DNA of 32,415 nt from Gemmatimonadota bacterium (lineage in GTDB: Bacteria > Gemmatimonadota > Gemmatimonadetes > Gemmatimonadales > Gemmatimonadaceae), in assembly GCA_002737115.1 (NCBI GenBank), contig NSHR01000019.1, positions 1 through 32,415 of the forward strand, written 5' to 3'. The position numbers and the translations under genes were made by a program. Positions 8,135-15,779 of the stretch are shown here, one piece after another (position 1 is the stretch's first letter; the number at the start of each line of letters is the position of its first letter). The notes under the pieces were generated by a model. The model ran no database searches, was not told the DNA's origin, and saw only the letters and a program-made list of their open reading frames with translations.

Positions 8135-9793
8135 ATGACGCCATTTCGGCTCACCCGTACGGTTCGTCGCCGTTCGCTCGCGCTCGTGGCGAGTCTGCTG
8201 CTGTTCGCGCCCGATCCGGCCGCCACGGCGAACGCCGCGACGGCGAACGCCGCGACGGCGGTGGCGGCGCGCACGCTGCAAGCGCGTTCGACCCGGCAAG
8301 CCAAGCGTCCGACGCCCAAGAAGAAGAAGGCCCCCGCGAAGCGCAGTTCCCGCAGCACCCGCGCAGGGCGCGCGCGCCCGCCCGTCGTCCCGGCGCTGCG
8401 CTTCACGTCTCCGCGCAGCGACGCCGCCCTCACCAGTGATCTCACGACGCTGTTGAGCAGTCGCACGCGCAACGGCGCGTGGGGGGCGATGGTCGTCAGC
8501 ATCACGCGCGGCGATACCCTCTTCGCGCGCGGTGCCGACAGCAAGATGGTGCCGGCCAGCACCATGAAGCTGTTCACCTCCGCCATCGCGTTCGAGAAGC
8601 TTGGCCCCGAGCACACCTTCAGTACCGATGTGCTCCGTGACGGGCCGTTGGAGGTCAATGGCGTGGTCCGCGGCAATCTCGTGCTCCGCGGCGATGGCGA
8701 TCCCTCCCTGTCGCCTCGTTTCGTGCGCGGTGGCCCGGACGCCTCGATGACGATGCTGGCCCGCTTTGTGGCTGGTGCCGGCATCACGCGGGTGACGGGG
8801 GATCTGGTGGCCGACGCATCGGCCCTCGAGATGCGCGGTATCCCGGAAGGCTGGCTGACCCGCTACGCCGGTGCGGGCTACGCCGCGCCGTTTTCGGCGC
8901 TCACGCTCAACGAGAACATCGTGATTGTGGGCGTCACCGCCGGTGGCGTTGGCGGCGCCGGCAAGGTCTTTCTCGAGCCGGCCACGCGGGGGCTCACGAT
9001 CACCAACACCGTACGTACCGTGGCTGGCAGCCGTACGCGCATCAGCGCGCGTCGCGCGGGCAATGATCGGGTGGTGGTCTCAGGAACGATCGGCGCGCGC
9101 GCGGGCACGGTGCGCTATCAGCTGGTGGTTGGCGACCCCGCCACCTTCACCGGCGGGGCCTTCCGCGCCGCGCTGGAAGAGCAGGGCATCACGGTCGACG
9201 GCGCGCTGCGTGTGGGGCGAACGCCGGAGAATGCCACGCTGGTCACCAGCTTGCCGTCGCCGCCATTGGCCCGTCTCATCTCGACGATGAACCGCGAAAG
9301 CATCAACATCTTCGCCGAACTGCTGTTCCGCGGCGCGGCCCGCGGCCCCGATAAGCGCACGGTGGGATCGGCCGAGAATGCGTCGGCGACGCTGAACGAC
9401 TTCATGGTGCGTCAGGTCGGCGCCTTACCGGACGCGGTGCGTGTCACCGATGGCAGCGGCCTGTCGGTGCTCGACCGGGTGACGCCGCGCGCGCTGGTGC
9501 AGCTGCTGGCGCACGCGCATCGCGCCCCTTGGGGCAGCGCCTTTCACGCGTCGTTGCCGGTGGCCGGTGAATCCGAGTTGCTGCGCAATCGCATGCGGGC
9601 CACACCGGCCCAGGGCAATCTGCACGCGAAAACGGGCACCACGAACGACGTGATCGGCCTCTCGGGCTACGTGACGGCCGAGAACGGCGAGATCCTCGCG
9701 TTCGCGTTCCTGTACAACGGCAAGGACCGCTGGCACGCGCGCGAGACGATCGACGCGATGGGGCCTACGCTGGCGGCGTTCTCGCGGGAGTGA
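8135..9793 (+). CDS. dacB: D-alanyl-D-alanine carboxypeptidase/endopeptidase, PBP4 (S13) family
   Basis: Periplasmic peptidoglycan hydrolase that trims the terminal D-Ala or cuts cross-links. The 552-residue product has a signal sequence (about 1-30), then a 15-bp tandem DNA repeat (8225-8254) encoding two ANAAT-like units. A strongly basic low-complexity linker follows (about 50-85, rich in Lys, Arg, Ser and Pro). The enzyme domain has all three penicillin-binding motifs: SxxK (Ser142 to Lys145 in ASTMK), SxN (Ser389-Ile-Asn391) and KTG (Lys499-Gly501). The large insert between SxxK and SxN is the hallmark of the PBP4 class. The basic linker is unusual and may bind anionic envelope polymers. 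It is last in the tightly spaced 6376-9793 set. Confidence 0.92.
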   Translation: MTPFRLTRTVRRRSLALVASLLLFAPDPAATANAATANAATAVAARTLQARSTRQAKRPTPKKKKAPAKRSSRSTRAGRARPPVVPALRFTSPRSDAALTSDLTTLLSSRTRNGAWGAMVVSITRGDTLFARGADSKMVPASTMKLFTSAIAFEKLGPEHTFSTDVLRDGPLEVNGVVRGNLVLRGDGDPSLSPRFVRGGPDASMTMLARFVAGAGITRVTGDLVADASALEMRGIPEGWLTRYAGAGYAAPFSALTLNENIVIVGVTAGGVGGAGKVFLEPATRGLTITNTVRTVAGSRTRISARRAGNDRVVVSGTIGARAGTVRYQLVVGDPATFTGGAFRAALEEQGITVDGALRVGRTPENATLVTSLPSPPLARLISTMNRESINIFAELLFRGAARGPDKRTVGSAENASATLNDFMVRQVGALPDAVRVTDGSGLSVLDRVTPRALVQLLAHAHRAPWGSAFHASLPVAGESELLRNRMRATPAQGNLHAKTGTTNDVIGLSGYVTAENGEILAFAFLYNGKDRWHARETIDAMGPTLAAFSRE

Positions 9794-9859
9794 GGCGCGG
9801 TCGAAGTGTGACGGGGGTGCGCTTCGGATGGAGTCGTGCTGACGGGCGATAGTCCGCTG

Positions 9860-9976
9860 GTTCGCGCGAAGGCCGCGAAGGGCCGCGAAGATGCGCGAAG
9901 AACAGCAACGACAAAGAAAATTTCTTTATGCTGCTCTTCGCGATCCTTCGCGGCCCTTCGCAAGCTTCGCGCGAAC
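9860..9976. repeat. 117-bp palindromic repeat, family A, solo copy
   Basis: Two 42-base arms (9860-9901 and 9935-9976) match at 36 of 42 positions when one is reverse-complemented, each starting GTTCGCGCGAAG. Each arm is built from repeated GCGAAG units. The centre holds a further perfect 7-bp stem (AAAGAAA, 9913-9919, with TTTCTTT, 9921-9927), so the whole element can fold as one long hairpin. Positions 9856-9890 are identical over 35 bases to 19933-19967. No gene was found in 9794-10034 other than this element. Confidence 0.85.
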
Positions 9977-10034
9977 TGAAGAGCCTGCAGCCGGCATTGA
10001 GCCAGCCGTAGCGCACCAGACGTCGCGCGCCAGC

Positions 10035-10301
10035 CTACCGCTTGCCCCGCGCCTTACGCGCCTTGCCGTTCGGCAACGGCCCGCGAGCCTTCCGCGTACT
10101 GGCTGACGGGTCGAGGTCGATGCCCTTGGCCACGCTCATCGCGCGCACCATGGCGGTCGTGAACGTTGAGCCATTCGATCCCGCCACGATCGTGCTGTTG
10201 TAACCGCCCGTGAAGGCCCCGCCGCTGCTGCCGACGCTGATCTCGAGCAGGAGATCGCCCGTGCGGGCGCGGATCCGAGGGCGACCGGCGAAATCCAATG
10301 G
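10035..10301 (-). pseudogene. decayed 3' fragment of an Ig/propeller lipoprotein paralogue
   Basis: Translated on the minus strand, this segment resembles the last propeller repeat and tail of the neighbouring large lipoprotein (10703-13651). Both carry GYNSTIV, and DNA identity there runs at least 15 bases (GATCGTGCTGTTGTA). Both end in a similar basic tail: RGPLPNGKARKARGKR here against RGPQPHGIARARKSSR there. Only about the last 90 codons remain, and the frame upstream (to 10403) does not look like repeat sequence and has no signal peptide. It is best read as a truncated duplicate or a remnant left by deletion. A small expressed protein is not excluded but is less likely. Confidence 0.65.
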
Positions 10302-10596
10302 ACTGCGCGACGGAACGTCGAGCGCGAGCCGCACTTGCTCAGGGAAACACGCATGGGAAGCGTACGCACCAGCGAAGGTCGAGGCGCGCCGCCGTGGAGT
10401 CACGGGGTGATCTCTGTCGAGAGTTCGCAGCGCGCCATGTTATCCCACTCGCGTATTGGATGACCGATGTTTACGCGCGGCATCATTTTACACCGACTTG
10501 TGTGACTGACATCAGAGTGTGGGCCGGCAAGTTTTCGCCCCGAGACGCTCAAGTGTTTCAGACACCGCGTACAAAAGCATTCTGCCCCCGACGGGC
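10302..10596. other. intergenic stretch with no supported gene
   Basis: This segment lies between the pseudogene fragment and the terminator hairpin. Part of it (10430-10570) is more AT-rich than its surroundings. No reading frame shows family features, and I see no repeat of the two hairpin families here. It may hold further unrecognisable debris of the damaged paralogue. Confidence 0.5.
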
Positions 10597-10630
10597 AAGC
10601 GGCGCGGTGACGACTGTCACCGCGCCGCTT
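10597..10630 (-). terminator. perfect 15-bp hairpin downstream of the large lipoprotein gene
   Basis: AAGCGGCGCGGTGAC (10597-10611) pairs perfectly with 10616-10630 around the 4-base loop GACT. It lies 72 bases beyond the stop of the minus-strand gene ending at 10703. The A/T flanks of the stem are only two bases on each side, so it could act in either direction. Confidence 0.75.
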
Positions 10631-10702
10631 GATGCTCGTGTATCCATGCGTACGCGTGACGAGGCTCGACGGCGGTCGTGGGCGCTCGCGTGCCCTCGTT
10701 GA

Positions 10703-13651
10703 TTATCGCGACGATTTCCGGGCGCGCGCGATGCCATGCGGTTGCGGACCACGGCGCACACGCGCGGCGGCCGACGGCTCGAGCGACCCGAGTAGGCGCG
10801 CCTCCGCCGCTACGCCTGATGCGGCGAGGAACGCGGCGGAGCCACTCGCCGTGACGATCGTGCTGTTGTAGCCGACCGCGAATCCGGCTGAGGCGTTGGG
10901 CGCCCCCGACACGCTCCACAGCAAGTCCGTCGTGCCGGTGGCCATCGACGTCCACGTGGTGCCGTTGAAGCGCAGCATCGTGCCGTTGTTGCCCGTCGCG
11001 TACAAGTCGAACTCACTCGGACCCCAAAGCGACGTCAGCCCCGGCGTGACGCCGGGCTGCAGTGTGGACCACGCGGTACCGTTGTAGCGATACGCCGCGC
11101 CCGCACTGCCGGCGGCGTTCGCACCGTCGGTGACCACGTTCGTGGCACCGGTGAGCCAGAGGCCGGCCAGGGTGCTGGTGGCTGGAGTTGGGAGTGCGGT
11201 GAACACCGCGCCAGTCAGCCGCCACACCGCGCCGTTCTCACCGGCCGCATAGACATCGGCCGCCGAAGCACCGTACACCGCCCAGAGTGGTACTCCCACG
11301 GTCGTGAGCAGCGTCCACGCCGTGCCATTGAAGCGCAGGATCTCACCGGCCTTCGTGGTTGCATACACGTTGTTGCCGTTCGTGCCCCAGACCGCCGACA
11401 CGGTACTCGTACTGGGAATCGCCATCGGCACCCACGCGCTCCCGACGAGGCGCAGCATGGTGCCCGACTCGCCGCCGATGAACCCTTGGCCGGCAGCGGT
11501 GGCCCATACGCTGGTGAGCGTGGCCTGCGTTGGCACGGCGATCTTCGTCCAGCTGCTGCCGTTCCAGCGATATACGAACCCGAACTCGCCCACCGCCCAG
11601 GCGTTATTCGCCGCCACCGTCCATACGTCGAGGAGATCCGGGGCGAGGTTGTTCGTCGTCCACGCCGTACCGCCGGCATCGGCACTGCGCAGCACCGCCC
11701 CCCGTGCGCCGCTGGTCCACGCGGTGCCCGCGGCATCCACACTCACACCGAACAGCTTCGGCGCATAGGGCGTGTTCACGAGTGTGGCGGTGGTGCCGTC
11801 GAGCTGCGCCACGCCGCCGTCGCCGACCACATAGCGTCGACCACCGTTGGCTGCCGAACCGCTCACCTGATACAAGTTGCCGGCCAATCCACCCACGCTA
11901 AGCACCGACCACGTCGTGCCGTTCCAGCGCAGCAGCGTGCCGTTGGCACCCACGATCACCACGTCGGTGGCGCTGAGTCCATGCACGCTGTACAGCAGCT
12001 CCGCGCTCGGCACCATGACGCGCGACCACGTGCTGCCGACGCGACGCAACACGTCGCCATTGGCACCAACGGCGTACACCACGTTGTCGCCGCCCCACAC
12101 GCCGTTCATGGTCTGCGTGGAGTTGGTGGTTTCCGTGCTCCACGTATTGGTGGCCAGCCGCAACACCGTGCCGTTGTTGCCCGCCGCCCACGCCACGGTC
12201 TGGCTCTCCACCCAGATGGCGTTGAGCGTCTGCGTGGTGCCCGAGGGCATCGTGCTCCACGCCGTACCGTTCCAGCGCGCCACGGCGCCAGTGGTGCCCA
12301 CCGCGATGATGTTCGTGGCCGACGAGCCATGGAGTGCCAAGTAATCAGCATTGTTCGACAGCGACAGCGTCCATGTGGTGCCGTTCCAGCGATAGATGTC
12401 GCCCAGGATATCGATCGCAAACACGTCCGTGGCGCTCACGGCATAAATCGACAGCAGATCGTCGCGCAACACGCCACCCAGTCGGGTTGCGGTCCACGCG
12501 GTCGCCAAGCGGGGCACCACACTCAGCGTGACCGTGTCGCGCTTGGTGCCATCGGCCACTAACGTGGCGGTGATCAACGTGCTGCCGAGGCTCACCGCGC
12601 TGACGACGCCTTCGGCGCTGATCGTGGCGACACCGCCGGCGCTGGACGTCCACCTGACGCCCGTGGCGAAACCCGGATCGACACTCACGATGGCCGTGAG
12701 CGCGGTGCTGGTGCCGCTATTGATGGCGATGCTGCGCTGCACGATGTTCACCGTAAGCGGACGAGCCGGTACTGTGATAGTGCTGGTGGCCCGGCGCGTG
12801 GTGTCGGCAGTGGAGAGCACGGTGACGGTGGTGCTGCCCAAGGCCACTGCGGTCACGAGGCCGGTGGCGCTCACGGTGGCCGCGGCGGGATTACTGGAGC
12901 GCCACGTCAACGTCTGCGCGACGCCCGCGTCGGCGGTGATCGTTGATGTGAGTTGCTGTGTGGTGTTGATGAACAGCGAGGCCGTGGTCGGTGTCACGGT
13001 GACCGCGCGGACGACGGGAACCACGTTTACCGTGGTCGTGGCCCGCAGCGTGGTATCGCCAACCGAGACCGCCGTGATCGTCACCGTTCCCAGCGCGACA
13101 CCCGACACCACCCCCCCCGCCGACACGTTGGCGATCGTGGCGGCACTCGTGCGCCACGTCACCGTGGTGGGGAGTCCGGCCTCGATCACCACGACGGCCT
13201 GTAGCGCCTGCGATTGTCCGGTGCCCAGCGACACGGCGGCCGGGGTCACGCTGACGCCGCGCATGGCCTGCACGGTGATGCTGGCCGTGGTACTCACGCG
13301 GGTGTCGGCAACCGAGGTTGCGCGGATGGTGGCGGTCCCGATCGCGATCGCCGTCACGAGCCCCGTGCCGTTCACGGTGGCGAGCGTGGGGGACTCACTG
13401 CTCCAGGTCACGCCGGTGCCGGCGCCGTTGATGGCGTCGACGACGGCGCTGAGCGATTGCGTTTCCCCTATGCGGATCGCGGTGACGCTGGGCGTCACCG
13501 CGACGCCTCGTACGGTGGGTGGATTCACCACCACCGGTGGACCCGCGGAGTCGCCCCCGCCGCAGGCCGCGAGCACGAGCGTAACCATCATGGCCGGGGA
13601 ACGGCGCAGAATCGACGGGAGGTGAGTCCAAGACGACGAAGCTGAGTGCAT
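10703..13651 (-). CDS. large surface lipoprotein: four Ig-like Big_2 domains plus about 14 propeller repeats
   Basis: A 982-residue exported protein. A lipoprotein signal ends in LVLAAC (Cys30) and a Gly/Pro-rich spacer follows. Four bacterial Ig-like (Big_2) domains of about 82 residues occupy roughly 47-378, each with the pattern VTP...W.SS...ATV...G.VTA...G. From about 395 to 935 there are 13 full and one divergent copy of a roughly 39-residue unit of the type LxxVWG...VYAVGxxGxVLRxNGTxWT. Such units form beta-propeller blades in surface proteins, and 14 would suit two seven-bladed propellers. The last 25 residues are strongly basic and conserved in the broken paralogue nearby. The likely role is adhesion or matrix binding at the cell surface; the ligand is unknown. 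It appears monocistronic with its own terminator. Confidence 0.85.
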   Translation of the reverse strand: MHSASSSWTHLPSILRRSPAMMVTLVLAACGGGDSAGPPVVVNPPTVRGVAVTPSVTAIRIGETQSLSAVVDAINGAGTGVTWSSESPTLATVNGTGLVTAIAIGTATIRATSVADTRVSTTASITVQAMRGVSVTPAAVSLGTGQSQALQAVVVIEAGLPTTVTWRTSAATIANVSAGGVVSGVALGTVTITAVSVGDTTLRATTTVNVVPVVRAVTVTPTTASLFINTTQQLTSTITADAGVAQTLTWRSSNPAAATVSATGLVTAVALGSTTVTVLSTADTTRRATSTITVPARPLTVNIVQRSIAINSGTSTALTAIVSVDPGFATGVRWTSSAGGVATISAEGVVSAVSLGSTLITATLVADGTKRDTVTLSVVPRLATAWTATRLGGVLRDDLLSIYAVSATDVFAIDILGDIYRWNGTTWTLSLSNNADYLALHGSSATNIIAVGTTGAVARWNGTAWSTMPSGTTQTLNAIWVESQTVAWAAGNNGTVLRLATNTWSTETTNSTQTMNGVWGGDNVVYAVGANGDVLRRVGSTWSRVMVPSAELLYSVHGLSATDVVIVGANGTLLRWNGTTWSVLSVGGLAGNLYQVSGSAANGGRRYVVGDGGVAQLDGTTATLVNTPYAPKLFGVSVDAAGTAWTSGARGAVLRSADAGGTAWTTNNLAPDLLDVWTVAANNAWAVGEFGFVYRWNGSSWTKIAVPTQATLTSVWATAAGQGFIGGESGTMLRLVGSAWVPMAIPSTSTVSAVWGTNGNNVYATTKAGEILRFNGTAWTLLTTVGVPLWAVYGASAADVYAAGENGAVWRLTGAVFTALPTPATSTLAGLWLTGATNVVTDGANAAGSAGAAYRYNGTAWSTLQPGVTPGLTSLWGPSEFDLYATGNNGTMLRFNGTTWTSMATGTTDLLWSVSGAPNASAGFAVGYNSTIVTASGSAAFLAASGVAAEARLLGSLEPSAAARVRRGPQPHGIARARKSSR

Positions 13652-13697
13652 GGCGAGGCGAGAGTGACAGGCGAGCCGACTCGGACGAGGGCGGGTG

Positions 13698-13712
13698 CTC
13701 CGGAAGCCGGAG
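13698..13712 (-). terminator. short GC hairpin after the aspartase gene
   Basis: CTCCGG (13698-13703) pairs with CCGGAG (13707-13712) around AAG, 12 bases past the minus-strand stop of the aspartase gene at 13725. It is short but well placed; there is no T-tract. Confidence 0.4.
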
Positions 13713-13724
13713 TCCCCCCGCGGC

Positions 13725-15629
13725 CTACGCCGACGGAATAGTGACGGGGCTGAATTCCTGCGTGTCGCGCGGCACGGTCATCGCCGCCGGATTGAGCATC
13801 TCGTCGAGCTGCTCGCGCGTGAGCAATTTACGCTCGAGCACGAGGTCGAACACCCCGCGTCCGCTGGCGAGGGCCGTCTTCGCAATGTCGGTCGCGATTT
13901 CGTAGCCGAGCACGGGCACCAGCGCCGTCACGATCCCGATGGAATGCTCAACGAAGTACCGCATGCGGTCAGCATTGGCGGTGATGCCGGTGACACACCG
14001 CTCGTTCAGCACGATGCACGCGTTCCGAAGCATATCAATGCCACGCAGCAAACGATACGCGATCACCGGCTCGAACGCATTCAGCTGGAGCTGCCCGGCC
14101 TCGGCCGCCATCGTCACGGTTACGTCACCGCCGATCACTTCGAAGCACACCTGATTGACGACTTCGGGAATGACCGGATTCACCTTGCCGGGCATAATCG
14201 AGGAACCGGGCTGCATCGCCGGCAGGTTGATCTCGCCGAAGCCGGCCCGCGGTCCGGACGACAGGAGGCGAAGATCATTGCAGATCTTGGAGAGCTTGGT
14301 GGCCGTGCGCTTCATGACACCCGACAGCTGGACGAAGGCGCCGGTGTCGCTGGTTGCTTCCACCAGATCGAACGCGGTCACCACGGGCACCTCGGCGATC
14401 ACGGCGAGATGCTTGCACGCCAGCTCGGCATAGCCCGGTGGTGCGTTGATGCCGGTCCCGATCGCGGTCGCGCCAAGATTGATCTCGCGAATCAAGGATT
14501 GTGCTTCGCCCAGGCGATCCACGTCTTCCTGCAGGGTGTGCGAAAACGCCATGAACTCCTGACCGAGCGTCATCGGCACGGCGTCCTGCATTTGCGTGCG
14601 GCCCATCTTGATCAGCGGCGCGAACTCCACGCCCTTGGCGCCGAAGGCGTCGGCCAGTCGCGCGAGCTCAATGCGGAAACCCGACAGGCTCTTGTGCAGC
14701 GCGATGCGCACCGCGGTGGGGTACACGTCGTTCGTGGACTGGCTGAGATTGACATGATCGTTGGGAGAGATCACGTCGTACGCGCCACGGTGCTGGTTGC
14801 TGAGCTCGAGCGCGCGGTTAGCGATCACTTCATTCGCGTTCATGTTGGTGGAGGTGCCGGCGCCACCCTGAATCATGTCAACCAGAAAGTGCTCGTGATG
14901 CCGCCCCGCGCGAATTTCGCGGGCGGCGCGGATGATCACATCGGCATGTCCCTGTTCCAGCAGGCCGAGCTCGAAATTGGTTTGTGCGGCGGCCTCCTTG
15001 ACCGCCGCGAGCGATTCGATCAGCACCGGAAATTCACGCAGGGGAATGCCGGTGATCGGGAAATTCTCCAGTGCGCGCAGCGTCTGGACGCCGTACAGCG
15101 CCTCGTAGGGCACATCGCGCTCGCCAAGGAGATCGTGTTCCTGCCGGGTGCGATGCCCCCCGAAGCCGAGCGTGCGGCCGCGACCCACCAGCGTGGCATC
15201 GGCGCGGCGCAGACGCGCGGAGATGGCGCGCGCGGCGCGGGCCACGAGGGCGGCGTAGAGCTGGGGGGACTCGCGCGTGATGTCGTCGAGTTGGGCGCGG
15301 GCCAGCACCATCGCGATGCCGGGCATGATGACGCGCGCGGTGGTGCCGTGGGCAGAGTCGTCCAGCAGCAATCCCTCGCCCACCGCTTCGCCAGCGCCGA
15401 GCGTAACGAGGCGGGTGGTGCGGCCGTCCGACGACTTTTCGATGGCCACGGCGCCGCTGATCAGAATCGCAAAGCGCTGGCGGGCTTCCCCTTCGCTGAA
15501 AACGGTGTCGTCAGGGACGAGGGTGAGCGGCGTGACGAGCCGCGACAGCTTCCACAGGTGCGCGTCGGTGAAGTCCTCAAGGAACGAGGTCGCGCGCAGC
15601 GCATCGGCGATTTCGGCCGGAGTAGTCAT
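13725..15629 (-). CDS. aspA: aspartate ammonia-lyase with N-terminal cyclic-nucleotide-binding-like domain
   Basis: Deaminates L-aspartate to fumarate and ammonia. The 634-residue product has a CRP-like cyclic-nucleotide-binding fold at about 15-120, a short linker, and a complete aspartase from about 163. Aspartase features seen: EHDLLGERDVPYEALYGVQT at its start, GAGTSTNMNANEVIANRALE, and the superfamily signature GSSIMPGKVNP (475-485), whose serines sit in the flexible catalytic loop. Ordinary aspartases are about 470 residues, so the extra ~160 are a fusion. In the phosphate-binding cassette (GEGLLLDDSAHGTTARV) the usual Arg is replaced by His, so canonical cAMP binding is doubtful. The ATG at 15629 is preferred over a GTG at 15659; neither has a clear ribosome site. 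It is divergent from the glycosylasparaginase gene. Confidence 0.92.
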   Translation of the reverse strand: MTTPAEIADALRATSFLEDFTDAHLWKLSRLVTPLTLVPDDTVFSEGEARQRFAILISGAVAIEKSSDGRTTRLVTLGAGEAVGEGLLLDDSAHGTTARVIMPGIAMVLARAQLDDITRESPQLYAALVARAARAISARLRRADATLVGRGRTLGFGGHRTRQEHDLLGERDVPYEALYGVQTLRALENFPITGIPLREFPVLIESLAAVKEAAAQTNFELGLLEQGHADVIIRAAREIRAGRHHEHFLVDMIQGGAGTSTNMNANEVIANRALELSNQHRGAYDVISPNDHVNLSQSTNDVYPTAVRIALHKSLSGFRIELARLADAFGAKGVEFAPLIKMGRTQMQDAVPMTLGQEFMAFSHTLQEDVDRLGEAQSLIREINLGATAIGTGINAPPGYAELACKHLAVIAEVPVVTAFDLVEATSDTGAFVQLSGVMKRTATKLSKICNDLRLLSSGPRAGFGEINLPAMQPGSSIMPGKVNPVIPEVVNQVCFEVIGGDVTVTMAAEAGQLQLNAFEPVIAYRLLRGIDMLRNACIVLNERCVTGITANADRMRYFVEHSIGIVTALVPVLGYEIATDIAKTALASGRGVFDLVLERKLLTREQLDEMLNPAAMTVPRDTQEFSPVTIPSA

Positions 15630-15737
15630 GGGGGGAGTAAAGGATGAAACCTGCTGCACGGAAGGTGCCCGAAAAACCGGCCTCTCGCCACCAGTCGCGT
15701 GCCGAGAGATCGTATGTTTTACTGGAAGTAGACCATT

Positions 15738-15749
15738 CGTGGTACCACG
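15738..15749. promoter_or_regulatory. palindrome in the divergent aspA/glycosylasparaginase promoter region
   Basis: CGTGGTACCACG is a perfect 12-bp palindrome within the 150-bp gap between the two divergent starts (15630-15779), next to the AT-richer TATGTTTTACT (15713-15723). It is a candidate operator able to control both genes. The evidence is only its symmetry and position. Confidence 0.35.
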
Positions 15750-15779
15750 TCGTCACCCGACCCTGTTCCGGAGCCTTCC

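Noticed and set aside
9860-9976. CRISPR-like array because of repeated GCGAAG units
   Set aside because: Units are 6-10 bases apart with no unique spacers, and no cas genes occur in the window. It is a palindrome of short repeats.
10302-10403. Reading the damaged fragment as a complete 122-residue gene starting at 10403
   Set aside because: No signal peptide, and the first 34 residues do not resemble the repeat family, whereas the rest matches the end of the neighbour.
13695-15647. 650-codon open frame on the + strand opposite the aspartase gene
   Set aside because: It is the antisense shadow of a clearly functional aspartase in GC-rich DNA. Its product is rich in Arg, His and Gly with no recognisable domain.
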